In this document: positions 44,094 to 52,986 of the stretch, in pieces | Numbering within the stretch: position 1 is the stretch's first letter | Layout: each line of letters begins with the position of its first letter | Origin: Streptomyces rubiginosohelvolus | GTDB taxonomy: Bacteria; Actinomycetota; Actinomycetes; Streptomycetales; Streptomycetaceae | NCBI RefSeq assembly: GCF_014649875.1 | Contig: NZ_BMTW01000001.1 | Span: 992,001-1,056,000, forward strand | Direction: 5' to 3' | DNA length: 64,000 nucleotides | The notes under the pieces: generated by a model | Seen by the model: the letters and a program-made list of their open reading frames with translations, nothing else | Databases searched by the model: none | Told to the model about the DNA's origin: nothing | Program-made: the position numbers and the translations under genes

Positions 44094-44220
44094 TTCGGCT
44101 TCGTCCTCACTTGATGGATTCATCTCCCCCGCACCAAGACGATGTCCCACCTGAGCACTCGAACACCACCGGGTCGATGCATCATGTTCCTGTAGGTTCA
44201 GGAACATGGGGGGTGGACAT

Positions 44221-45231
44221 ATGGCCACAAGCGAGTCAAAAGCGGCACATCCTCACGGCATCACCGAACTATGCGATGCGGGACAGCGCCTCTACGCCAA
44301 CGCGCTGCGCTCCGGCCGCATACCTCGCGCCGACGCCGATCCGGCCCCGTGCCTGATGGACTTCGCCCTGCTCCACCCGGATCCCGACGACGTCAACTGG
44401 CTCCGCCCGGTGCCGCCCTCCGCCGCCCTCGCGCAGCGGCTGCACCCCATAGAGCGCGAGATCCAGGAGCGCAGGCGGCATTCCCTGAGACTGACCGAGT
44501 CCTTCGAACCTTTCATGGACATCAGTGCCCAGGATCCCCCCACCACCCACGCGATCACCGTGCTGGAGGGCAGCACACGCATCAACGCGGCCATCGACGT
44601 CGCCACCGCCGAAGCCCGCCACGAGGTACTCACCATCCAGCCCGGGGGCGGTCGCAGCGAGGACATCCTCAGCAAGGGACTGGAGCGCGGCAAGGCGGTG
44701 GTCGACCGGGGTGTCCAGATCCGCACCCTGTACCAGCACACCGTGCGACACCACCAGGGCACGTTCGTCTACGCGGAACGTCTCGCGGAAGGCGTCGAAA
44801 TCCGCACCCTGGAGGAATTGGTCGAGCGCATGCTCATCTTCGACCGCACCGTCGCGTTCATACCCGCACAGGACGACCGGTCGGTTGCTCTGGAGCTTCG
44901 GCATCCGGGGCTCGTCTCCTACCTCATCAGGGTTTTCGAGCAGCTCTGGCAACGCGCCACTCCGCTCCTCGAAGAGGTCTTGTACAACCCCACTCCCGCA
45001 GGAATCAGCGGTGTCCAGCGTTCGATAGCCCAACTCCTCGTAGAAGGTCACGTCGACGACTCCATCGCTCGCCGGCTCGGCATGAACGTCCGGACCTGCC
45101 GTGCACACATCGCCAAGATGAACGCCACGCTCGGCAGCACCAGCCGGGCCCAACTCGGCTACCTGATAGCACGATCAGGAATCCTGGAATCAGACCCCGA
45201 CCATGCGATATCGCCCGGCACCGGGGCGTAA
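44221..45231 (+). CDS. LuxR-type HTH regulator with TrmB-like sensor region, copy 1
   Basis: The 336-residue protein has an N-terminal helical part, a middle segment (ITVLEGSTRINAAIDVATAEARHEVLTIQPGG...RGVQIRTLYQHTVRHH) that recalls the PLD-like sensor of TrmB/LuxR regulators, and a C-terminal LuxR-like HTH (IAQLLVEGHVDDSIARRLGMNVRTCRAHIAKMNATLGSTSRAQLGYLIARSGIL). Start 44221 is favoured: GGGGGG lies seven bases before it, and the next paralogue aligns from that residue. It is divergent from the GDITW peptide, so it likely regulates it. Confidence 0.85.
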   Translation: MATSESKAAHPHGITELCDAGQRLYANALRSGRIPRADADPAPCLMDFALLHPDPDDVNWLRPVPPSAALAQRLHPIEREIQERRRHSLRLTESFEPFMDISAQDPPTTHAITVLEGSTRINAAIDVATAEARHEVLTIQPGGGRSEDILSKGLERGKAVVDRGVQIRTLYQHTVRHHQGTFVYAERLAEGVEIRTLEELVERMLIFDRTVAFIPAQDDRSVALELRHPGLVSYLIRVFEQLWQRATPLLEEVLYNPTPAGISGVQRSIAQLLVEGHVDDSIARRLGMNVRTCRAHIAKMNATLGSTSRAQLGYLIARSGILESDPDHAISPGTGA

Positions 45232-45369
45232 CCGCACAAGGGGGAGAGCGCGGCCACGCCCAGGTGAATCGGAGAAGATCCCCGCTCCCCCGACGCCTCC
45301 ACGATCCCCCCACAACTGGGCCGCCGACACCGTCCACTTGTTGCACTGCACGAAGCGGGGGGATCCCAA

Positions 45370-46359
45370 ATGGTTACCGAAGACGACAGATCAGCCCACT
45401 CTCCCCACGGGAAAGCCGAGTTGTGCGATCCGGCGATCCGTCTGTACGAGGAGGCTCTGAAGACAGGGCGGCTGGCGCGTGCCGACGTATCGGCCGCTCC
45501 CTGCCTCATCGATCTGTCCCTCGTCTACGCCGACCCGTGGAACGACGCCTGGTTACGTCCGATACCACCGTCGGTCGCGCTGGCCCACCTGCTGCAACCC
45601 GTCTCCCGTGAGATCGAGGAGCGGCTGCAGCTCTCCGCGACGCTGAGCCAGTCACTGCTTCCGCTGACCGCCATCGCGCACGGCGACCCCAACATGGCCA
45701 TCACCGTGCTCGAAGGAATCGCCGCCATCCAGGCGTCCATCGACGAGGCCACCGCCACGGCCACCGAGGAGATCCTCACAGCTCAGCCCGGCAGCGACCG
45801 ACCTCCCGAGGCGCTGCAAGCGGCTCTGGCCAACGCCAACACCGCCATCAGGCGTGGCGTACGGATCCGGCACATCTACCAACACCCGGCCCGGTACAGC
45901 AGCTCCGTCCGCGGCTACATCGCCCAGGTACCGGAACAGTACCTTCAGGTGCGCACCACCGAGCTCACCGTCGAGCGCCTGATCATCATCGACCGGACAG
46001 TCGCCTACATCCCCGCGTCCGCCGACCGCGTCACCGCCCTGCGAATCGGACATCCGGCCCTGGTCTCCTACCTCATCCAGGTCTACGAGGTCCTGTGGGC
46101 GCAGGCCGTCCCGCTGGCCGAAACCCATCACACGGCGGCACCGGATGTCCCGGTCACCGCCGTGCAGCTCGGCATCGCCCGCCTCCTCGCCGAAGGCCAC
46201 GTCGACGACGTCGTCGCCCGCAAGATCGGCATCAGCGTCCGCACCTGCCGCGCCCACATCGCCAAACTCATGCAGGCACTCGGCGCCACCAGCCGCACCC
46301 ACCTCGGCGCCCTCCTCGTCCGGTCCGGCATCGTGGAAGCCGACCGGCGCGAGCAGTGA
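45370..46359 (+). CDS. LuxR-type HTH regulator with TrmB-like sensor region, copy 2
   Basis: The 329-residue protein is a tandem paralogue of the gene just upstream, sharing the pattern LCDPAIRLYEEALKTGRLARADVSAAPCLIDLSL, the sensor region AITVLEGIAAIQASIDEATATATEEILTAQPGS and the HTH end VDDVVARKIGISVRTCRAHIAKLMQALGATSRTHLGALLVRSGI. Codon 62 is TTA (45553-45555), absent from copy 1, so this copy should depend on bldA. GGGGGG lies before the ATG. Both copies are followed by related hairpins (45225-45262 and 46441-46478). Confidence 0.85.
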   Translation: MVTEDDRSAHSPHGKAELCDPAIRLYEEALKTGRLARADVSAAPCLIDLSLVYADPWNDAWLRPIPPSVALAHLLQPVSREIEERLQLSATLSQSLLPLTAIAHGDPNMAITVLEGIAAIQASIDEATATATEEILTAQPGSDRPPEALQAALANANTAIRRGVRIRHIYQHPARYSSSVRGYIAQVPEQYLQVRTTELTVERLIIIDRTVAYIPASADRVTALRIGHPALVSYLIQVYEVLWAQAVPLAETHHTAAPDVPVTAVQLGIARLLAEGHVDDVVARKIGISVRTCRAHIAKLMQALGATSRTHLGALLVRSGIVEADRREQ

Positions 46360-46376
46360 CGCGCAGGCCCCCCGGC

Positions 46377-46441
46377 ACCAGCACCAGCACCAGCACCGGC
46401 ACCGGCACCAGCACCAGCACCAGCACCAGCACCAGCACCGG
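46377..46441. repeat. Hexanucleotide microsatellite (CACCAG)n
   Basis: About eleven tandem hexamers of CACCAG, some changed to CACCGG, follow the second LuxR gene. Such an array is prone to slippage and so may vary between strains. It also lies across the ends of two convergent transcription units. Confidence 0.9.
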
Positions 46442-46493
46442 AGCGTGACCGCACACAGCGAAGTGCGCGGCCACGCCCCGGCAGTGGTCGTTC

Positions 46494-47240
46494 TCAGACG
46501 TCGCGGTGGGTGAAGAGGCGGGTGCCCGCCAGGGACATCGCTGCCGTCCAGCCCACGAGCAGCAGCAGACCGTACGGTGCCGCCAGCGCGTCCGGGAAGC
46601 CGGAGGCGTCGCCCAGCAGGGCGAACTGGGCGCCCTCCGGGAGGAATCGGCCCACCTCGGGGAGCTGGCCCAGCACCAGTACCTGGCCCAGCGTGCCCCA
46701 GACGACCAGGCCGAGGACCGCGGCGAGCCGGTTGCGGACGACGAAGCCGATCGCCGCCCCCCACGGGCCGGCCAGGGTGCAGATCGTCAGGACGGCGGCG
46801 GCGGTCGTCCAGGTGGAGCCGTCGAGGGTCAGGCCGGAATCCTTCGCCTCGAGCGCCGCGTAGCCGACGGCGAGGGAACAGACCACCGCCGCGACGCCGA
46901 AGACCAGGCCCGAGACTGTCGTGGCCAGCAGCTTGGCGCCCACGACCGCCGAGCGGCCGGAGGCGTACAGCACGGTGCGGCCGATCGAGCCGGAGCTGAA
47001 CTCGCCTGTCACCTGCAGCGCCCCGAGCAGCGTCGCGAAGAGCGCGGCGGACGCGCCGAGCCCGACGATGTTCGCCGTCAGCTCCGCACCGGCGGACGCG
47101 GGGTCCGACTCCGCGTACACCAGGCCCAGTTGGCCCAGCGCGCAGAAAGCGAGGGCCACCAGGAGGAGCGCCGGGAGGGCCAGGCCCGTACGCAGTTTGA
47201 GGAGTTCGGCGGAGAGCTGGTTGCGCAGGGCCTCAGGCAC
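46494..47240 (-). CDS. ABC transporter permease (immunity/export candidate)
   Basis: The 248-residue membrane protein has six helices and resembles permeases of ABC-2-type exporters (LPALLLVALAFCALGQLG, VTGEFSSGSIGRTVLYASGRSAVVGAKLL, ending LAGTRLFTHRDV). It overlaps the ATPase gene by eight bases. Such two-gene systems commonly give self-protection in lanthipeptide clusters. The gene is last in a minus-strand run of modification genes. Confidence 0.85.
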   Translation of the reverse strand: MPEALRNQLSAELLKLRTGLALPALLLVALAFCALGQLGLVYAESDPASAGAELTANIVGLGASAALFATLLGALQVTGEFSSGSIGRTVLYASGRSAVVGAKLLATTVSGLVFGVAAVVCSLAVGYAALEAKDSGLTLDGSTWTTAAAVLTICTLAGPWGAAIGFVVRNRLAAVLGLVVWGTLGQVLVLGQLPEVGRFLPEGAQFALLGDASGFPDALAAPYGLLLLVGWTAAMSLAGTRLFTHRDV

Positions 47241-47997
47241 GGGTGACCTCCGGGCGCGGCGCGGCGGTCGTGCCCTCGACGAGTGCGAAGTAGGCGTCTT
47301 CCAAGCGGCCGCCGCCGCGCCGGACCAGCTCCTGGAGCGAGCCCGTGAACAGCACCGAGCGGCGCAGCACGACCACGTCGTCCACGCTCTGCTCGACCTC
47401 GGAGAGCATGTGGCTGGCGATCAGCACTGTCCGCCCCTCGTCGGCGGAGCGCTCGACCAGGCGGCGCATCCAGCGGATCCCGTCCGGGTCGAGACCGTTC
47501 AACGGCTCGTCCAGGATCAGGAGTTCGGGGTCGGGGAGCAGGGCGACGGCCAGCGCCAGGCGCTGCCGCATGCCCGTCGAGCACGCCTTGACCCGCTTGC
47601 GTTCCGCACCGTCCAGGCCGACCTGCCCGATCACCTCGGCGATACGCGAGGACGGCAGACCCAGCGAACGGGCGGATATCTCCAGCTGACGGCGGACCGT
47701 CACCCGTGGGTGGAAGCCGATCGCGTCCATGACCACGCCGACCCGCTGCGCCCGCTCCGGGGCGGACAGCGGCTCCCCGCCCAGGACCTCGGCGCTCCCC
47801 GCGTCGGGGCGGGCCAGCCCGAGCAGAATTCTCAGCAGGGTGCTCTTGCCCGCCCCGTTGGGCCCGAGCAGGCCGGTGACCTTGCCCGGTCGCAGCGCGA
47901 AGCTCACGTCGTCGAGGGCCTGATGGTCGCCGAACCTCTTGCTCACGCCGTCGAAGACGACGCTTCCCCCTGCCCGGGGCGGATGCTCTGGTCGCAC
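47233..47997 (-). CDS. ABC transporter ATP-binding protein
   Basis: The 254-residue ATPase has Walker A GPNGAGKSTLLRILLGLARPDAG, signature CSTGMRQRLALAVALLPDPE (changed from LSGGQ, as in many ABC-2 exporters), Walker B LLILDEPLNGLDPDGIRW and the switch His in IASHMLSEV. The GTG start at 47997 has GGAAG five bases upstream. It serves the permease gene it overlaps. Role: probable immunity exporter of the lanthipeptide cluster. Confidence 0.9.
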   Translation of the reverse strand: MRPEHPPRAGGSVVFDGVSKRFGDHQALDDVSFALRPGKVTGLLGPNGAGKSTLLRILLGLARPDAGSAEVLGGEPLSAPERAQRVGVVMDAIGFHPRVTVRRQLEISARSLGLPSSRIAEVIGQVGLDGAERKRVKACSTGMRQRLALAVALLPDPELLILDEPLNGLDPDGIRWMRRLVERSADEGRTVLIASHMLSEVEQSVDDVVVLRRSVLFTGSLQELVRRGGGRLEDAYFALVEGTTAAPRPEVTRA

Positions 47998-48068
47998 GTG
48001 TTCTTCCTGTCCTGCCGTTCGGTCAATGCGGTCCGCACCGACGCCGGTCACGCGTCGGGGGGTGTTCC

Positions 48069-49103
48069 TCAGCCAACCAGCCGGCCAGGCCGCTGCCCCG
48101 GCTCCACGGACGCAGCTTCCTGCCGATCGCCGGGCAGGAAGCTGCGGCAGGCGCCGAGGATCTCCTCCAGGTCCTCAACAGCCGCGTGCACGCCCTCACC
48201 GAGGAGCACCCCCGTGGGGTTGAGCAGCACCTCGTCCACCCCGCTGCGGCGGTACGCGTCCAGCGCGCCCGCGATCTCCTGCGCACTGCCCGCCACGACC
48301 ACCCGGTGCCGCAGCAGGGCGTCCGCGCTGCCCGCCGGGTCGTGCGGGTCGAGACCGAGACCGGCCGCCCGCAGCATCGCCGCGTAGTGCGGGGCCTCGC
48401 GGTGCCCGGCGGTCGCCGCGAGCGCCAGGGCCCGTACGTCACGTCCCGGCCGGTCGAGGACGACGTGCACGGCGGTGGCGATCCGGGGCACCCGTGACCG
48501 GCCGGCCGCTGCCGCCCCCTCCTCCAGCGCGGGCCGCAGCGTTCCCGCCACGTACCCCGGCGGCGTCATCCAGGTGATCGCGACGTCCGCGGCCTCCCCC
48601 GCCGTCCGTGCCATCCCGGGCCGCAGCACCCCCGCCCCCACCTCGACGCGCGGCGCGTGCGGGAGCACCGGCAGTGCGCCGTCGAGGTGGTGGTACGGGC
48701 CGCCGGCCTCGACCCGCTCCCCGTCCAGCAGGGCGCGTACGGAGCGCAGGTAGTCGCGGACCGCCGTACGCGGACTGTCGTACGGGCGCCCCGTCAGGCC
48801 CGCCACGAAGTCCGGGTTGCCGATGCCGAAGCCCGCGACGACCGGTTCGTCGGTGAGCAGCGCCAGCGAACGGGCCTGGAGCGCCGCCTCGTACGGGTGC
48901 CGCAGCGGAAGCAGGGTCACACTCGTCCCGACCGGAACCGTGTGCCCCGCGCCCGCCAGATATGCGAGCACCTGGTGCGTCTCGGCCTGGAAGGACTGGC
49001 ACATCCACAGCCGGCGGGCCCCGGTGCGCCGGACCAGCGCCGCGAAGGGGGCGACGAGTTCGGGGTGGTCGGGCTGGAGGGGGTAGAGGACGGCCGGGTT
49101 CAC
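48069..49103 (-). CDS. Luciferase-like F420-type reductase (lanthipeptide dehydroalanine reductase)
   Basis: The 344-residue TIM-barrel protein matches LLM-class oxidoreductases (LWMCQSFQAETHQVLAYLAGAGHTVPVGTSVTLLPLRHPYEAALQARSL, ...VVAGFGIGNPDFVAGLTGRPYDSPRTAVRDYLRSVRALL). In class V clusters an F420-dependent enzyme of this type (LxmJ in lexapeptide) reduces dehydroalanine to D-alanine. GTG 49103 overlaps the stop codon of the upstream M16 gene (GTGA). The core peptide holds several Ser residues that could be substrates. Confidence 0.87.
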   Translation of the reverse strand: MNPAVLYPLQPDHPELVAPFAALVRRTGARRLWMCQSFQAETHQVLAYLAGAGHTVPVGTSVTLLPLRHPYEAALQARSLALLTDEPVVAGFGIGNPDFVAGLTGRPYDSPRTAVRDYLRSVRALLDGERVEAGGPYHHLDGALPVLPHAPRVEVGAGVLRPGMARTAGEAADVAITWMTPPGYVAGTLRPALEEGAAAAGRSRVPRIATAVHVVLDRPGRDVRALALAATAGHREAPHYAAMLRAAGLGLDPHDPAGSADALLRHRVVVAGSAQEIAGALDAYRRSGVDEVLLNPTGVLLGEGVHAAVEDLEEILGACRSFLPGDRQEAASVEPGQRPGRLVG

Positions 49104-50644
49104 GGGCGAGCACCCTTCTGGTCGTGGGGCAGGGCGGCGGGGGTGGGGGCGGGCGCGTGTGGGTCGACGTGCGGCGGGGCTGCGGTAGGGGCCGGCGCGT
49201 GTGGGCCGGCGGCAGGCGGGGCTGCCTTGGGGGCGGGCGCGTGCGGGCCCGGGTGCGGCGGGGCCGCCGTGGGGTCCTGCGCGTGTGGGCCCGGGTGCGG
49301 CGGGGCCGCCATGGATCCCGGCTCGTACGTCGCCACCACGGCCCGGTCCGGGGCCAGATGGCGGGCGGCCGCCTCCGCCACCTGCTCGGGGGTGACGGCG
49401 GCGAGCCGCGCCCGGTAGCCGTCCAGCCAGTCCGGCTCCAGGCCCGCCGCGGCGAACCCGGCCAGCGCGCTCGCCTCCTCCGCGCGGGTCGCGAGGGCGA
49501 AGCGGGTGAAGCCGGCCGCGTAGGCGCGGGCGCGGTCCACCTCCGCCCGGGACGGACCGTCCTCGGCGAGGTCCCGGAGGCACCGGGTGATCTCGGCGGC
49601 GATCCGGCCCGCGCCACCCGGCGCCCCCGCGCACGCGATCTCCAGCCAGCTGCCCGCCCCGTTCTCACGGAGGCCGGCGGAGACGTCGTACGCGAGCCCC
49701 AGCCGGTCGCGCACCTGCCGGGCGAGCCGGGCGGAGGCGTACCCGCCCAGCACCAACTGGGCGAGGTGGAAGGGGGCGTGCAGCGGATCGGCGGTGGGGA
49801 CGCCGGGCCCGACCGTCAGGACGAGGGACTGCCCCGCGACGGCGTCGCCCCACCCGGCCTCCGAGTCACCCGCCTCCGTGAGCTCCACCGCGCCCGGACG
49901 CGGGACGGGGCGGGCGAACGACGGAAGCGTGAGCCCCGACGGGCCCCCCGACCAGGGCGCGAGCCGTTCGCCGGCCAGGCGCAGCACGGCGTCCGGCTCC
50001 TCTCCCGCGAGGACGACCAGCGACGACCCGCCGGGGACGACGGCGCGGGCGTGGAGGGCCAGGAGGTCGTCGGGAACCAGGGAGACCACGTCCAGGAGCG
50101 GCACCGTTCCCCCGGACTCCGAGGACAACGGGTGCGGGCCGAACCCGTGCGCGAGCGCCGCGCGGCGCAGCCGTACCCGGGGCGCGGGCGCGCGCGGTGC
50201 GGCGGCCGCCCGGCGCTGGGCGAGGGCCACCTCGCCCTCCTCGTACCGCGGGCGCAGCAGCAGTTCGGCCAGCAGGTCGAGCGCACCGGGCAGGCCCGGG
50301 GCCAGCACGCTGACGGACAGGATCAGGGACTCGGCGGTGACGACGGTGCTGAGCTCCGCCCCGAGGTCGGCGGCCCGGTCGGCGATGCCTTGCCGGGTAC
50401 GGTCCCGGCTGCCCGTTCCGAGACAGGCGGCCAGCAGCTCCTGGGCGGCGGCGAGGCCCGGTTCGGTGCGTGCGTAGGGGATGACGAGGCGCAGTTCGGC
50501 GAGGGGGGCGGCGGGGGCGTGGGCGGCGAGCACGCGCAGCCCGGTGGGGAGATCGGCGGACAGGGTGGTGCGCGGCCCGGCGGCGCGCGGGGGCAGGGTG
50601 GGCGGAACTCCGGTCGAGAGTGCGGCGGTACGGGCCCGGGTCAT
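49100..50644 (-). CDS. M16 peptidase-like subunit, non-catalytic, with Pro/His repeat tail
   Basis: The 514-residue protein has the two-lobed M16 layout (GLRVLAAHAPAAPLAELRLVIPYARTE; later LAQLVLGGYASARLARQVRDRLGLAYDVSAGLREN). The metal motif HxxEH is absent: the aligned residues read LAAAQELLAACL. It should therefore be the partner of the catalytic M16 protein encoded just upstream, like paired M16B subunits. The last 65 residues are a repeat of AAPPHPGPHAPAPT-like units, rich in His and Pro. ATGA overlaps the previous stop. Confidence 0.88.
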   Translation of the reverse strand: MTRARTAALSTGVPPTLPPRAAGPRTTLSADLPTGLRVLAAHAPAAPLAELRLVIPYARTEPGLAAAQELLAACLGTGSRDRTRQGIADRAADLGAELSTVVTAESLILSVSVLAPGLPGALDLLAELLLRPRYEEGEVALAQRRAAAAPRAPAPRVRLRRAALAHGFGPHPLSSESGGTVPLLDVVSLVPDDLLALHARAVVPGGSSLVVLAGEEPDAVLRLAGERLAPWSGGPSGLTLPSFARPVPRPGAVELTEAGDSEAGWGDAVAGQSLVLTVGPGVPTADPLHAPFHLAQLVLGGYASARLARQVRDRLGLAYDVSAGLRENGAGSWLEIACAGAPGGAGRIAAEITRCLRDLAEDGPSRAEVDRARAYAAGFTRFALATRAEEASALAGFAAAGLEPDWLDGYRARLAAVTPEQVAEAAARHLAPDRAVVATYEPGSMAAPPHPGPHAQDPTAAPPHPGPHAPAPKAAPPAAGPHAPAPTAAPPHVDPHAPAPTPAALPHDQKGARP

Positions 50645-52095
50645 CCGACGGTGCCTTTCTGCGGGGCGAGTTCGGTCACGGTGACCGGTCCTTCGAGCAG
50701 CGCGCGGGCCGCCGCCGACACCTCGGCGGGTGTGGTGCGGCGCAGCTCGGCGGGGAGGGCGTCGGGGCCCGCCGAGACCGGCAGGAGCAGGGCGTCGCGG
50801 CCGAGAGCGACGGCCCGGGTGGGGAGCGAGTCGGCCTGCCGGTGCCAGGCGACGAGCAGGGAGTTCACCGCACGGCGGTGCTCGGCCTCGGGCAGGGGCC
50901 CGTCGGCCACGGCCCGCAGGACCGACCGCCAGATGTCGACGGCCGCACCGACCTCGGTACCGGGCGCCCGGCCGAGCACCGCGAGGGTCAGGTCGGGCGC
51001 GGCGGAGGCGAGCCACTGGCCGTGGTAGCCGCAGGTGACGGTGGCGGAGGTGAGGCGGTGCCCGTCCCGCGCGGACCGGGCCAACGCGGGCAGCCGGGAC
51101 CGGCCGAGCACCTGGGCGAGCACGGCCTGGGCGAGGTAGGCGGGGCGGTCGGCGACCGGGTCGGGCAACGGATGCCCGACCGCGACACCGGGACGCGCGG
51201 CGGGGAGGGGCGCGGTGCGGATCTCGGTCTCGGCGCGGGGCGCCCTCGCGGTGTGGGTCTGCTCGGCGGTGCGGATATCCCTCGCGGTGCGCGGCGCCTC
51301 GGCGGTACGGGCCTCCTCGGCGATACGGATCTTCCCAACGGCGCGGATTTCCCTCGCGGCACGGGTCTGCTCGGCGGCGCGGGGCTCCTCGGCGGTACGC
51401 ACCTCCCCCGCGACGCGGGCCACCACCGCAGCGCGGGCCACCCCCGCAACGCCGATCACCCCCACCCCCCCGAACACCTCCCGAACCACCGCCATAACCC
51501 GCGCCGGGTCCACGTCCCCCACGACCGACAGCACCATCCGCGGTGCCGTGTAGTGCGCCCGGAAGAACGCCTCCACCTCACCGGCCGTGATGCCCGCCAG
51601 CTCAGCCGCCGTACCGAAGCTGTCCCTGCTCCCCGGGTACAGCGCACCCAGCGCCGATTCCCAGTACCGGCCGGCGTCCCCCGCGCCTCGGATCTCCTCG
51701 CCGATGACGTCGGTCTCGGTCCGGATCACGTCCTCCGTGGGCGCGAAGCCGAGCAGGCGGCCGGCCTCCCAGGCCAGGGCGTCGGGCAGCAGCTCGGCGG
51801 GGACCGTGGTGTGGAAGACCGTGTGGTCCCGGTGGGTCTCGGCGTTGCAGACCCCGCCCGCGCCCGCGACCAGCGCCGCGTACCCCTCCCCGGCGGGGTC
51901 GGCGGAACCCTCCCGGCCCGAGCGCGGGAACATCAGGTGCTCGACGAGATGCGCCGTACCGTGGCGTCCGGCCGGGTCGTCGTCGCCGCCCGCCGCGACC
52001 GTGAGCGCGACGGCGGCGAGGCCCCGCCCGTACTGCGGGACCGACTCGACGCACACCCGCAGCCCGCCGGGGAGCACGGACACGCTCGGGCTCAT
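50641..52095 (-). CDS. M16 zinc metallopeptidase, catalytic subunit
   Basis: The 484-residue peptidase has the inverted zinc motif HLVEHLMF with His49, Glu52 and His53, within a standard M16 N-lobe. The C-lobe begins again at LAQAVLAQVLGRSRLPALARSARDGHRL. Between the lobes, residues 219-296, lies an insert of R-T-A-E-like repeats with no counterpart in the usual linker. M16 pairs in class V lanthipeptide clusters are thought to remove the leader peptide. It sits one base after the methyltransferase gene. Confidence 0.92.
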   Translation of the reverse strand: MSPSVSVLPGGLRVCVESVPQYGRGLAAVALTVAAGGDDDPAGRHGTAHLVEHLMFPRSGREGSADPAGEGYAALVAGAGGVCNAETHRDHTVFHTTVPAELLPDALAWEAGRLLGFAPTEDVIRTETDVIGEEIRGAGDAGRYWESALGALYPGSRDSFGTAAELAGITAGEVEAFFRAHYTAPRMVLSVVGDVDPARVMAVVREVFGGVGVIGVAGVARAAVVARVAGEVRTAEEPRAAEQTRAAREIRAVGKIRIAEEARTAEAPRTARDIRTAEQTHTARAPRAETEIRTAPLPAARPGVAVGHPLPDPVADRPAYLAQAVLAQVLGRSRLPALARSARDGHRLTSATVTCGYHGQWLASAAPDLTLAVLGRAPGTEVGAAVDIWRSVLRAVADGPLPEAEHRRAVNSLLVAWHRQADSLPTRAVALGRDALLLPVSAGPDALPAELRRTTPAEVSAAARALLEGPVTVTELAPQKGTVG

Positions 52096-52096
52096 C

Positions 52097-52981
52097 TCAA
52101 CCGGCCTGGTTCAGCGGGCGGAACACGGAGACGCACATCTTGCGGCTGTCGCCCCCGTCGAAGGGCTGCTCGCGCCAGCCCGCGTACCGGCCGACGAGCT
52201 CCAGCCCGGCGATCGCGCCGAGCAGGTCCAGCTCGCCCGGCCACACGTACCGCATCACGGTCGTCGCGGACTTCGGGGCGTCGCCGTCCAGGAACAGCGT
52301 GCTCTGCAGCATCATGTTCTGCGAGGCGGGCAGCACCCCCACCGACTCGATGAGCGCCCCGCGCGCCCCGATCGGATAGGTGTTGACCTCGTTCTTCTTC
52401 TGTACGTGGTAGTCGCTCGGGTCGAACGTCTCGATGACCACGTGCCCCTCCGCCGTGACGTGCCGGGCCATGGCGTGCATCAGCGCGATCTGCTCGTCGA
52501 CCGCCATCGCGCAGCACAGCACGTTGAACGGGGCGAGGACGACGTCGAAGGAGCGGCCGAGGTCGAGCCCGGCGAAGTCGCCGTGCACCGGAGTGATCCG
52601 GCCCTCGGGGTCCTTCTCCGCGAGGCGGGCCAGCATCCCCTCGGAGGACTCGACACCCGTGACGTCGAAGCCGCGTTCGGCGAGCGGAAGCGCCACCCGG
52701 CCGGTGCCCACGCCGAGTTCGAGGACGCTCGCTCCCGGTGCGGCGAGGGTGAGCAGGTACGTGGCGATGTCGTCCAGGTCCGGGGTGCTCGGGTAGATGT
52801 CGTCGTAGACACCGGCCAGCGCGTCGCTGTAGGCGACGGTGATCGCCGCACCGAACCCCCCTGCGGCCGCCGCCTGTTCGCCGTCGTCCGCAGCCTCGGT
52901 CTCGGTCCCGGTCTCGGCCTCGGGAAGCGCCACCGTCTCCATGGTCTCGGGGTTCTCCGTCGTCTCGGTCGTCGTGGTCAT
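52097..52981 (-). CDS. SAM-dependent methyltransferase (N-methylation of the lanthipeptide)
   Basis: The 294-residue class I methyltransferase has motif I VLELGVGTGRVALPLAERGFDVTGVESS, GDFAGLDLGRSFDVVLAPFNVLCC and a long acidic Thr/Glu-rich start (MTTTTETTENPETMETV). In lexapeptide and relatives the methyltransferase (LxmM) dimethylates the N-terminal residue after leader removal; here Phe34 of the precursor is a good candidate. It lies in the middle of the operon between the Y subunit and the M16 genes. Confidence 0.87.
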   Translation of the reverse strand: MTTTTETTENPETMETVALPEAETGTETEAADDGEQAAAAGGFGAAITVAYSDALAGVYDDIYPSTPDLDDIATYLLTLAAPGASVLELGVGTGRVALPLAERGFDVTGVESSEGMLARLAEKDPEGRITPVHGDFAGLDLGRSFDVVLAPFNVLCCAMAVDEQIALMHAMARHVTAEGHVVIETFDPSDYHVQKKNEVNTYPIGARGALIESVGVLPASQNMMLQSTLFLDGDAPKSATTVMRYVWPGELDLLGAIAGLELVGRYAGWREQPFDGGDSRKMCVSVFRPLNQAG

Positions 52982-52986
52982 CGGGC

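Noticed and set aside
46128..46454. Gly/Ala-rich frame through the hexanucleotide array
   Set aside because: The apparent repeats of GAGA or TSTS are just translations of the microsatellite.
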